NCBI GenBank assembly: GCA_029207755.1
Contig: JARCOQ010000003.1
Span: forward strand, 85,393,994-85,457,993
DNA length: 64,000 nt
Source: Chamaea fasciata
Taxonomy: Eukaryota > Chordata > Aves > Passeriformes > Sylviidae
Reading direction: 5' to 3'
Shown: piece after piece, positions 12,001-23,600 of the stretch
Layout: each line of letters starts with the position of its first letter
How positions within the stretch are numbered: position 1 is the stretch's first letter
The notes under the pieces: model-generated
Database searches by the model: none
What the model saw: the letters and a program-made list of their open reading frames with translations, nothing else
What the model was told of the DNA's origin: nothing
Position numbers and translations under genes: made by a program

Positions 12001-15000
12001 CCCCCTCCACCAACTTCCCTCTTAAAATATTCACCAGTATCAAGAATTTGCCTCAACAATGACTTTGTGTGACTGAGTGTCCTAAACACTTTTGAAAACA
12101 GTGTGCTGAAGATAATAAGAGTGACTCAGTGCTTTGGCACACTCCTGAAAATGCGAACAGTTGGGACCCCAGCTATCAGCAACAGATGGGGAGTGCTCAA
12201 GCTTTGAATGTTCAGCAGGAGACCACAGTAATTCTGTAAGCATGCCAAGGGAAACATCAAGTTGTAAGAAACAATTATTAGATTTGTGGTCTTCTAGGCT
12301 CTTTAATCCTTTAACTTGGTATTCAATGCTCTCCTTCATGTCCACCTGATTACTGGGCCTTCATGATCTTTTCTTATGAAAAGCAGTGGCAAAACTCACA
12401 CCAGAATGAGAAGTACCTCTCAATTTCCTACATCCTTTAAGAATATCAACTTATGTTTTCTTGTTTGGAGATTGGCTGAGGATGTTTCATGTGGAAGTTG
12501 CAAAGTGTATGGACAATTTATTATTGACAGTATTAAAATAATTTTACATGGCTAGTGCTACTTTTCTCACAGCACAGTTTATGAAAGTCCCCAGCAGTTT
12601 TGTTTATAATTTGCCCATGTCTATCAAGCTGTGTGCGGTACATCCCATCTCTCTACTGGGCCAAAAGAACAGGTAACTGTGGAAAAAACTGCAATGATTT
12701 TGCTGTTCTACTGACATTCAGCTTTCTATCACCATGCCAGCCTAAGAGACTAAATACTAAGGCCATCATCCAGGGATGATCAAGGCACATTTGACAGCCG
12801 GCCAGGTAGGGACCACACTGTGCTCATGCTAGCGACTCAGATAAAGCATCGGTCAGGGAGGAGAGGCTGAGGTGATGCTTCTGACACCTTTTGGACAAGA
12901 CTGGTGATTTGATGTTGCATGTGGCTGCAATACTGAATCCTTATTTTATCCTGGTTAATCATTTTGCAGCACCCAGGGTAGGATTTTATGGGCACTATTC
13001 TGTTTTCTGTCTGTAGACCTTTCCCCTGAGCCATCAACCATTTCAAGGCTTCGTTAGCCCCGGAGGTGTAACTACAAGTTTACCTTTTTCAAAACATAAA
13101 CACCTGTGACGGATGCAGTTCACCTTGCAGTGCTGCTTAAAATAAGGCTACCCAAACTGTTTGGTGGTATTCAGATGATTGCAAGATATCAGTTTTCAGT
13201 AACAGAACACACCCTGTGTGTGAGTAGTCAACTGGAGATAAAAAGGGCAGGATTCAGCTCAGATTATTGGAAACCTAAGCAGTACAGCTAAGAATGTTTA
13301 AAATGCAATTTATCTAAAAGAATTCAGATGTCTAAGTGATTTGAACTAATCCTGAGACACCACAGACTTTACTGGACAGATCTTCCTTGACCAAATTAGG
13401 AAATTAGACACCTTGTGCACTTGTAGACACTTGTGTACACAAGTGAAGGTTGGTGTTTTAGTCTGATGTCTAATCACACTTTGCCTTTCTGGGTCATGTA
13501 CTGTTGGAGTACAGAGAGTAGAACAGATATCAGTCTTTACCAAAAAAAAAAAAAAAGGCTTTTAAGCTAGAACATTTTTTTCCTAAGCTTATTTTTCAGT
13601 TTCAGATTTAGAATATCCTGTGTCCTGTGAAATTCCATATGTTTTGTAAAGACATCTCCTTTTGTGGGCACCATCAGAAGACCAAGCAAAAGTTGTATTT
13701 CTGACTAATTGTTTCACTGTGAGTGTTTAGATTCTTTGACTTAAATTGGAAAATCCTGAATATAATCTTGACTATTAGAGCAAGCAATCATTCATTTCAA
13801 CTTGTGAAATTCACAGCAAAAATAAGCCTGCATTTGAGAAGCATATATGTATACATAGCTAAATACTTATCTTTATAGAATTAGGCATAGCTTCCTAATA
13901 ACTAATCATTGTTATTTTTTCCAAGTGGTATTTTGGAAATTTATGTTAGACTGACATGTCACAATATAGAGAACAATAACTTTTAGTCTCATCTGTTTGT
14001 TGTTTGTTGTTAAGTGCTCCAACTGTCAGGAATCTGTATGGACTCAGCTTCAAAATCTACCGTAACCCACTGTAAATGAGCATTCTGGATATTGTGCTCC
14101 TCTTGTGATGGGCAGAGGGAGCACGATAAGCTATGTCTGCCTCCCTGGCATCTTAGTCCCTCCCTGCAGAGACATGCGCAGAGTGATGAAATAGTTTTTC
14201 CCTTGAAGAGCATGTGATAAATAGTCATGACAGCAGTCAAAGGAAGGAAGATATTTTTAACTTTTGCTCAGGCACACAGCTTAAGCAATCTTGTGCAAGA
14301 TAATGGAGAAAATCTGTGGTGGAACAGGAAAATGACTTTTGATACCCTGAGTCACAGCTCAAGGCCTTGCCAAGAACATGCTTTCCCTTCAGGGAAAGTT
14401 TCCTCTTTTTCCGTAAGAATACTTGCCCTGTAAAAGTAGGATGATGTCAGTTCCCTGCTGCTTTTTAATATTCCTGCCATTATGCTGCTGCTGGTCAGAC
14501 AAAGAATATCAGGTAAATAAAACCACCTCCACATGTCAGTAATATACTCTTTTATTAATCATACTGAAGTAATTATTTAAAAAGAAATCTGAGGTGGTGC
14601 ATTTTTCTATCTTTTTAACTATGTGAAAAAAATATTAATTCCAGCATAGAAAATAAGTTAAGTAAAGGATAAAAATGATCAGAAATCTATGTATTCCACA
14701 AGGAATGAGAAAAATAAGCAAGAAATTTTCCAGTCTGTTAATGAGACTGTGGGAGGTAAAAAATATCAATAGAGTCCAAAAGAGCTTATCTAAGCAATGA
14801 TCTAATGAGCTCCTATTTCATAGCATAAGATTTTTTCTTTTAAAGGGAAATAGTCAAATAAATAATCTTAGGCACGATCTTATTTTAAGGTCATTCTGAT
14901 TTTGTGGAAATGTCCCTAGTTATGCAAGCAGGTTTTTTTTTCCCCCTAAAATATTTCACTTTAGGAGAAATTTGATAAGATAGTAACTGTTTATAGGCTG

Positions 15001-15353
15001 TTATGCCCTTATTTTCCCCCAGTGTTTTTGCAGGAACCAAGAAGTATTTCCATATGCTTTTTTTTCCCCCCCAATTAATCTTACTAATTTCCTTATGATG
15101 AAACCAAATCAGTTGCTTGTAATCAACTGGGAATTAAATGCAATTCAAATTTTAGTAATTTAAGTGGGCCACAGATCTCTTTCTGAAGCTTAACTGATAG
15201 AGAAAGAGAGGGGCATTTCATCCAGATCCAGTTAGGTCCTCAAACTTTCTTGTTTCAAAAATATAATCATAAGATTGGTGATTATACTTTGATTTTCCTT
15301 TGTTTAGGGTTTGCTACTGTGACATCTACCTAATGTTTTGACCTGCAGTTCCA
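6096..15353. other. Long AT-rich intergenic span, no gene seen
   Basis: About 9 kb with no recognised repeat and no convincing exon. The longest open frame (9181-9747, plus, 188 codons) is rich in Cys, Leu and Ser, has no motif and no homologue I recognise, and looks like chance. A perfect 26-bp tandem duplication lies at 6481-6532. A-runs occur near 13542-13556. Confidence 0.5.
6481..6532. repeat. Perfect 26-bp tandem duplication
   Basis: Two identical adjacent copies, 6481-6506 and 6507-6532, each starting GTTTGATTTTGTAAGAATTG and ending TTTGAA. Perfect identity suggests a recent slippage event. Confidence 0.95.
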
Positions 15354-15450
15354 GTTCTTTTCCCTAATCCTTTCCCTCTGTCTCTCCTTTTCTCTCTCTC
15401 TCTCTTCCTCTCCCCTTCCCTTTCTTTTCTTCCTCACCCTCTTTTGCTTA
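15354..15450 (+). repeat. Polypyrimidine tract with a short (TC)n core
   Basis: Nearly uninterrupted C/T on the plus strand from TTTTCCCTAATCC through TCTCTCTCTCTCTCTTCC to TTTCTTCCTCACCC. It is low-complexity sequence and not a splice acceptor for any recognised exon. Confidence 0.85.
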
Positions 15451-15499
15451 GCCAGTGCATCCAAAGAGCAGAATCCTAACTTACAACAAAGGGAGGGGA

Positions 15500-15500
<1 letters not shown>

Positions 15501-15555
<55 letters not shown>
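15501..15555 (+). repeat. Uninterrupted 55-base poly(A)
   Basis: Fifty-five consecutive A between GGGAGGGGAC and GCGGCCTAG. There is no AATAAA just upstream, no recognisable 3' UTR and no obvious target-site duplication. It could be the tail of a retroposed RNA, a simple homopolymer expansion, or an assembly artefact. Confidence 0.9.
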
Positions 15556-15556
<1 letters not shown>

Positions 15557-17193
15557 CGGCCTAGAGAAAATATTGTTTACGTTTCAGTTCTGGCCCCTAC
15601 TTCATAAACAGGCTGGATTTTTCTTGAAATCAGCTGACAAGTGTTCCATATGCAGCTCTGTCTGCTTCCATCATTACTGCCTCATGAAAATCAGTCAGGT
15701 GCTGCTTGCACACTGCCCAGTCCACAGAGTGAGTATAAATGAACAGCAAAAATGGCTCAGCCTCTCTTGAGGAAAGTCAGCCCCATATTGAAAAGGAAGG
15801 AAGCAAGGAAGAACTTCTTGTGCTACCAGAAGTGAGAGGTTTCTGGAAAGGAAGTAAGAAGCAAGAGCCTGGTAGGAGCCTTGTTGTAGCTGAAGGAGGA
15901 ACAGTGCAAATGCAGTTACCAGATTTGTGGCAAGGCAGAATGGAAGTGGTCCCACCTGAACCTTACTTGGTCTCAGTAATACCTGTACTCTGCAGGCCCA
16001 AAGGTGCTCCCAGAGGTGCTCAGAGTCCAGAGGGATGGCTGAGACATGTTGTGAATGAGAACGTGAGTCCTGTTTCCATGAAAGGATGTAACGCACATGG
16101 TTGGTGCCCTGTTCTTTCTTAAACTGACAAGTTGTACCCACAGAGGTAAATAGGAGATGCAGATGGTTGCCTTGAGCTACCCTAACTGATCAGCAGAAAC
16201 CTGCAGAGCTTTCCCAGCAGGAATATACAGAACATACTAACTTGCAAGTGGTGGCAAATCAATAGGAGTCCTATCACTGTCATTTGTGTGTGAAATCTTA
16301 AATTTCATGGTACCTTAAGTCACAGTTATGTGTCACATAAACCTACTTTTGAGAAAGCAGTAAGTTTCAATGAGTTAGAGGTGTCTTTAAATGGAAAAAT
16401 CTATCTTATAGTTGGTCAGCTATTAATCTGAACAGAGTTCAAGACTTTCAGACTTGTTGATTCATATATCAAAAGCAGTGCTGCAATGTAAAGGTTTATG
16501 GCTAAAGGCAAGGTAGGTTAATTACTAACCAATGGGCTGAATCCTAAGTACTCTGCAATGTGATTTAAGATTTAAGTTTTATATAATGGTGATTAATTAA
16601 TGCACAGTGTGGATTAAGACCAGGTAAAGGAGAGAAAAATGCTGGTGGAACAATAAAGATGATAATTTACTGTGGTTATATAGAAACGTTCTGTTCTATT
16701 TTTCTGAAGTGCCCAATAAGTCCCTGAGAACCAGGGACTTTTGGTAAGTAAACATACCATTATTTCTACTGCCATTTGATGCATATGGCATATTTTCCAA
16801 GGTGTTTCAAGATAAGTCTCAGCCTATAAACATGAACTGTCTTCCTCAACCAGCTCTTAATTATAACAGATTTCCAACTGCAGCCTGTTAACTTATATAT
16901 GTGTCTTTAGATTTCAAGGTCTCTCTTACAGAAGTATGTTACATTTGCCCCAGATTCTGCACAATGATCTGTAGATAAAATTAAGGTATTTTTAGGGGAA
17001 ATAAATTCTCATTTTCAGACCAAGAGGGGATCTTGCTGCTGGTAATGTCTTTCAAATAACTTTGTATTTCTCCTTGAGTTTTCAACCAAAATGTCCTTCC
17101 TCTGCTCAGATGAGGCTATGGGAAATATAAAATGGCTGCAGACTCTGATGTTTAGTATTCAGTTTTACTGGACTAATTGATTCATGATACAGC
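15556..17193. other. Intergenic DNA, nothing recognised
   Basis: Overlapping open frames on both strands at 15.7-16.1 kb (127 and 148 codons) have no family resemblance and no splice or promoter support. No repeat was recognised. Confidence 0.45.
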
Positions 17194-17735
17194 TTCCCTT
17201 CCCTTCCCTTCCCTTCCCTTCCCTTCCCTTCCCTTCCCTTCCCTTCCCTTCCCTTCCCTTCCCTTCCCTTCCCTTCCCTTCCCTTCCCTTCCCTTCCCTT
17301 CCCTTCCCTTCCCTTCCCTTCCCTTCCCTTCCCTTCCCTTCCCTTCCCTTCCCTTCCCTTCCCTTCCCTTCCCTTCCCTCCCCTCCCCTCCCCTCCCCTC
17401 CCCTCCCCTCCCCTCCCCTCCCCTCCCCTCCCCTCCCCTCCCCTCCCCTCCCCTCCCCTCCCCTCCCCTCCCCTCCCCTCCCCTCCCCTCCCCTCCCCTC
17501 CCCTCCCCTCCCCTCCCCTCCCCTCCCCTCCCCTCCCCTCCCCTCCCCTCCCCTCCCCTCCCCTCCCCTCCCCTCCCCTCCCCTCCCCTCCCCTCCCCTT
17601 CCCTTCCCTTCCCTTCCCTTCCCTTCCCTTCCCTTCCCTTCCCTTCCCTTCCCCTCCCCTCCCCTCCCCTCCCCTCCCCTCCCCTCCCCTCCCCTCCCCT
17701 CCCCTCCCCTCCCCTCCCCTCCCCTCCCCTCCCCC
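17194..17735 (+). repeat. (TTCCC)n/(CTCCC)n pentanucleotide satellite array
   Basis: About 540 bp of pure pyrimidine on the plus strand in four blocks. TTCCC units run from 17194 to 17379 (about 37 copies), CTCCC units to about 17597 (about 43), TTCCC units to about 17650 (about 11), and CTCCC units to about 17735 (about 17). The complementary strand is (GGGAA)n and (GGGGA)n, which can in principle form G-quadruplexes or purine-purine-pyrimidine triplexes. The long frames through it, up to 252 codons on both strands, exist because a 5-bp unit without stop triplets is open in all frames. They are not genes. Confidence 0.98.
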
Positions 17736-20127
17736 TACGAAGCTATAGGTCTGAACAGAAGCAAAGAAGGAGCAAGGAGTGGGAAGCCACCACCAGCCTG
17801 CAGAGACTTGTTCTGTGATGCTGTGCTTCAGCCTGCTTGTGTTAGCAGAGAAGGAATTGACCATTTAAGACTATATTGTCTATTAAAATAATTTTAAAAT
17901 TGCCCTTCGTCCTTCAACAACACTTTGTAAGCAGTATGTTTGTTCCTATTATTCCACTTTTAAATATCCTTGTAGTTTTCTTCAAAACAAATGCTGACTT
18001 TACGGGAATTCCTTATCTTGACAGCATCGGCATCAGATCACTGCCTATTGTGAGGCCAGGCTAGTGAGACAGTAGGAACAGCACAATCAGAGGTCATTAA
18101 CCCAGCAGGAAAATCATTTGCCTCATTGGCTGTGGGTGAGAATAAATTGGTGAGCTAGTGAGTACAGATTGTCCCTTGTGAGTGGTTGAAGACACCCATT
18201 TCTAAAGAACTGCTGGCAGGTTGGAGGCAGTCATTTAAAAAAAATGATTGACTGACACAGCCCTAATTTATAGAAACAACAAATGATCATTTCAATGTAT
18301 GCCATAAGGAACGTATTTTCTAGTGCAGCTTTGGATTTAGTGCCTACATTGTGATTTTTTTATTCACATGAAGGTAATATCCATAAACATTGATGGAACA
18401 TATCTGGTGATTTGAAAGCAATTACTGCAATCTTGGGTGAAAATTTGCATCTTCTAGTGCAGCTGAAATCTGGAGTAGCCATCAATAAATCAATGCAAAA
18501 AAGGCCCTAAATTGCTGTAGATATCTATAACTATTTCTTTCTGACTGCAGTCTAATCTATATTGAGAATATAAATAATGGCTTTTATGCTTTATGTGAGA
18601 ACCTCTCTTTTCTGAATTCAAGAAATATGATATACAAACATAAGTTAGATGAAGTAAGACTGTAACTCACACTCTGTGCAGGGCTGCTTTTTATTGAACA
18701 GTCATTGAATTCCTGGTCATTTAAATTCAAAGTGAATAAAGATAGAGTGTACACCATTTTCCTTGGGATGCCATTCCCAAGCCAAATAGATGTCAGTGTC
18801 AGAGATATTTGTTGATTACTTGATTTTTTGCCACCTAATTGGATTCCATTTCTCCTAATTATACAGACTTTTACTATTCTAAAGGATTAATTTTCTTTTA
18901 AATAATGTATATAGGCATTATTAGCAATTTTTTAAAAAATAAGCTATTCTGTGCCAATTTCAAGTGGTTGTTCTGCTCAGTCTATAAAGACATGTCATGC
19001 CAAATATCTGCAATATTTGAGGAAAGAACTGTTGACAGTGTTGACTGTAGCAGTAGAATGTCTCACAAACTTCAAAAAAGAGAAAAAAATATAAATTCCA
19101 GATTTTCAAAGGAACTTTGCTCCATCACTCCTAACTACCTTTAACCGCATTTTCAGTCCTCAGTGTTTTAGAGCAGAAATCCTGTGCAGTTTTGTCTGGG
19201 AACCATTTGATTTCTATGTTTAGAGCAGGACCAGGGGGCCCACACAGGTGATCCATTTCCTGCCTTTATGTCAATTCACAGCCCGTGATGTCTCCTTGAA
19301 GCCCATTGCTTTTTTCTTATGACATGTTGGTTTGTCTTGAATATTAATTAATTTTCCTATTAGAGGTTGCATTCAGCATACCTGGTGGTGTGTGTGCCTG
19401 GGGAGGTCATGGCTAGTTCCACAGGGCTTGGCCACAGCTTGAAACAACACACAGTGCCCCAAAACTGCAGCAAACCCAAAACTGGAACTGTGTGATCCCT
19501 AAATGCGTCTAAGAAAGGGTAGGAGCTGACAGAGGCAAGAGATACCTGTTAATTCACCTGAGGAGTTGCATGAGGACACATCTGAGGAGACACAGAAGGA
19601 GAGGTGCAGAAGGGGACACTTGCTGGGGACACAACTGGAGTTTCACTTTTGGAAAGGAGTGCTCTGTGACTGAGCAAGGCTGGCTCTGAAGGGACTGTGG
19701 CCATGGGTGGCCCATGCCAGAGCAGGGACTCTCCTGAGGGGGTCCAGTCATGGGTAGGCTCTGGATGAGCAAAGGGGCAGTCAGAAGACAATGAGTAGGA
19801 AGAAAGGAGGGCAGAGAGAAGCCATTACACCCAGACTCCAACCTCCTGCTCCATCCATTCCCTCAGCCAAGGGTTTAGGAGGGCTGGAGTGCAAGCGTAC
19901 TGAAAATAAAGGAGCTGGGATGAGTAAGGGTGGAGGAGAGCTGCTGAAGGGAGGAGAAATTCTGGGCTGAAGCTGAGCCTGGGGAAAGGAGAAGGAAATT
20001 GTTTCCACTGGTACACTGTCTTTTATTTATTCATCTACGTCTCTGAATCACTAGATAAAAGCTTATGTACGTTGCCACTAAAGTAAACTAGGTACAATTT
20101 TATGGCTTGAGATTGTTTTGCCTACTT
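17736..20127. other. Intergenic DNA, nothing recognised
   Basis: No exon or repeat recognised. The stretch 19500-20000 is relatively GC- and purine-rich, which opens several minus-strand frames rich in Pro and Ser. They have no family resemblance. Confidence 0.45.
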
Positions 20128-20660
20128 TGCTAAGGCCCAGCAGTGCAGGGGCTCAGCCTCACCATGGCCTGGGCTGGGTGTTGCAGGTTTAAACTCTGAG
20201 CTGGTGCTGATGGCTGCTGTCTCCCTGATCCAGATCCAGCTCTGGGCAGCCCCTCCCCAGTCACTGCCGGGCAAACCATTGCCTTTTGTGTGGGGGGACT
20301 GGGGGGCCTGGGGACCACTGCCAAACCGCAGCTGGCAGTCTGGGAGCAGGAAAACAAGCAAACCCAGGATTAAGGGGAAAAAAGCCCCACCACGAGGAAT
20401 CATGCTTCTCCCACTGAGGATGGCAGGGTGCTGGTGGTTTCTCATAATGTCTCCTGCCTCTACTGCTCAAGGGGCAGGAAGCTGTCAGTCTGCATTCACC
20501 AAACTATGTTGGAAGGACAAGCATGATACCCATCCAGGAAAAGGGGTCTGTACTTGTAGGCTTTCCTGTATAAAAAATTCAGGGTTATTAAATGGGCTTT
20601 TTAAAAGTCAGTTTGGACAATAAGTGTTGGTATTCCTGAAACTGGGCTAATGGTAACTGC
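20128..20660 (+). repeat. Unclassified LTR-like interspersed repeat, copy B
   Basis: The reverse complement is collinear with 1465-1954 (copy A). The block AGTGTTGGTATTCCT at 20623-20637 is the exact complement of the block at 1487-1501. The left part, TGCTAAGGCCCAGCAGTGCA onward from 20128, extends beyond the aligned core and may be the true 5' end beginning with TG. A TATA-like TATAAAAA lies at 20569-20576 and ATTAAA at 20587-20592. The right boundary is not defined. There is no retroviral coding sequence on either side, so if this is an LTR it is solo. The 139-codon frame at 20204-20623 lies inside the repeat and is not a gene. Confidence 0.6.
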
Positions 20661-23600
20661 TATATTTTTATCTGACTGTCAAAGCACTCACCAACTTAGC
20701 AACTTCCTTTCACTTTTTAAATTTTTGAGAATAGTGAAGGAGGGCAGATAATAGGCAGACTTCCTGCTAGCACATTTTTCAGGTGGGGCTCTGACGATCA
20801 GAGGTCCACTTTTTCAGCTTGCATGTCTCCTGCAAGTCTGGGCTTTAGTGGCAGGATTGTCCTTTGTTTCATTGGACCTTGTCCAGAGTGCAGCGCTGCT
20901 TCTTTAAACTGCCAGTAAAAGGATGTCCTCATGGAAATGCCAGACTGGAAAAGACCTCATGGAATTATCCAGCATAATCCACTCTGAAGCAGCGTAAAGA
21001 TTCATTCAGAGATGTATATCAGAGGCATCAAAAGCTTTGAAAGACAGCATTTCTACAAATTTCCTATGTGACATTTCATTCTCCGTGTCCATTAAAGAGT
21101 TTATCATAACAGTCAGGATATTTTTTGCCTTTGAAATTTATTTTTTAATATCTTTGTCTAGGTTTTCTGGACTGTGGGCAGCTCTGACAGAGCAATAGTG
21201 CACTAGGTCCAGTGCAGATTAGTTGCCAAATTCCAAACATCTTGAAAATGTAGACGCAGGGCAATGTTACAATGGATTTGCAGTTCACTGCTGCTGCCCA
21301 AACAGAAATGCATTTCGCTACACTCTAATTCACCAGTGCAGATTCCTAATTTACCTGTGCAGATTTCTAACCTAGAATCCACTGACCATCTCTGCCTCTC
21401 CAGCTTGGTGTTCCCTACCTGGCCTGCTCCTTAGGTGAGTATTTAAATCGAGATCCTACTCATATTTTTCACTGCCCCTGTTTCCTTTTATCACACTTCA
21501 CTTCCCATTTCCCTTTCTTTCACTCACTTAAACCCCTCTGACCCCTGTAGCCACTTTTTTCTCACTCTGCTCTTGCAGCTAAGCCTGAAGAGCCATGTCT
21601 CACACCTACTGCTTTTGGTGCCTGAACAGCTGCTGCTGAGCATGGCTTTGAAGTGGCCCATATAGCACTGCTGTTTGTATTTAGGCTGTGAGAACAATCG
21701 ATCTAGCTAATATTTCTTCAGCCTTTTTAAAAGAATGTGTCTCAAGACAGTTTCTAAGTCCTTGCTAAAGCATTATATCTCCTGCTTCCCTTTAATCCAT
21801 TATGCCAATTATATTGGCAGACAAGGACATTAGATAGGTTTGAAATCATCAGTTCTTAACACACTCAAGTGTGCTGTCTTTTATCATCTTACTGTCTTCT
21901 GCTGCTTTTGAATTGATTGTTTAAGAGTTTGCTCCAGAATTTTTCTGGGAATTGAAGTCAAGTGCTCTGTAACTCTCTGGATCCTTCCCTTACCCCCTCT
22001 GCTCACACAACCCACACCTTCCCATTTTCAAAGATTCCCATTTCTAGTCCTTTGGGACTTCTGTGGTTAAAACTAAGTAGACTTCTGATAATGTTCTTAA
22101 ACGCAAAGGGATGAAAATGGTTTGTCCTAATTCCTTTTCCCTAGTGCTTGTGGTGAATATCATAAGACCCTGCTGAATTGAATACATTTATTTACTAAAT
22201 ATTGAACCTCTTTTTTTGGCTTACTTTCTTGCTGGTTGTTAAGTTTAATTTTGTTCAGCCTCAACAAACTAATTTTGGGAGGTGGGAAGCCCGGAATATA
22301 AACGTTTTCTGCATCACTTGTTATTGTTTTTTTTGCTGGTCCTTTAACTTTTTTCGAGCAAGGGAATTCCTTTAATATTTGTTGAAATGTATTTTTTTCC
22401 TAGAAGAAATAAATCCTGTTTGACAGACTGTAATCTTCATCCTCCCTCCTTCTTACATGCCTAAATCTAAATAGAGAAACAGTCCCTTAGAGATGTCTAA
22501 GCCCTTACATTTGAATGAGGCAAGTGTCTGAATGTCTAGATTAGGAGAGATAATTATACAAACATGGAGGAAAAATACTGTGTTGACATTAGAAGCAGCA
22601 TTGTCTATTAGGCAAAATCACTGGCTTCATGCCTTTTTAAAACTAACTTTTTATCTCCTCTGTGGTTAGACTGCTTCCACCTTGGTACCTTTCAAACTAG
22701 CATCTCTCATAAGCATAAAATACATACTTTGATTATTTCAGTCATACACCTGGGGGAGGGCTGAAATACTACCAAAAATAATCTCTCAAGTGGAGAGCAA
22801 AAGCACTTTGTATGAGTCAGAAAAGATTTTTGTAGGAACTACTATTCCTTTAAAATATCAATTTATATTTATGTAGCACTTTCCACTGAAATAACTCCAT
22901 ATTTTTGGAAGTGTTTGTTGACTCGGCTGTGGTGAATCCTAAGAACTAGGAGGGAAACACCTAAAGTTTAGATCAGGAGAATCAAGAAAAGAGCATGAAT
23001 CACTTACCTAATGTTACGCAAAAAGCCTCTAATGGACCAAGATTAAAAACCACGTTCCCAGTTCACTTTGTCTTGTTAGCCTTTCCCAATATAAATAACT
23101 GCTTATAGTAAAATTACCTTTATTGAAATGGAGCTAACTGCTTTGATCTAGTCGTATTAGGAAACCTAATAATAATAATAAAACAGAAATCTCTTTAGTA
23201 CCAATCTGTTGCAACTTCCTTTCAAGGACCTGATCTACAGAGAAGCTTCACTGGGCATGCAAGATTCCTTTCTTTTAATTAGAACATTAATATTCGCACT
23301 GTTTCCTCAGCTTCTAAGGCTCATGGTAATTCATACCCCTCCAGTCACTTGACAAAGAATGTGACGACAGTATCAGGATGGGGTTCTTTATGCAGTGCTT
23401 TCCGAGTGACAAAACATATGGCTGTGTTGTTATACCTGTCTGTTTTTTTTTTTTTTTTTGTATAGCAGTGCCCATGCAGACAAACTTCACATTATCTCTG
23501 TACCACAGCAGGATTCATTTGCTTTGCTCCTTCACTCCCCTGAGCAACATGTTCCTCTATTTTGAACTGAAGCAAATTATGTAATGAAAGTGTGTTTAAA

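Noticed and set aside
15695..16141. Overlapping 127- and 148-codon frames on opposite strands
   Set aside because: Mutually overlapping, with no motif and no exon signals on either strand.
17106..17891. Open frames of 213, 235 and 252 codons on both strands
   Set aside because: They are produced by the stop-free pentanucleotide array and encode only Leu-Pro-Ser-Phe or Gly-Glu-Arg-Lys repeats.
20204..20623. 139-codon plus-strand frame
   Set aside because: Lies entirely inside the LTR-like repeat copy B, and the matching frame is not kept in copy A.
20938..21130. Possible antisense CR1 3' end (ACTGGAAAAGACCTCATGGA)
   Set aside because: Only about 20 bases resemble the consensus and the expected following blocks are absent.
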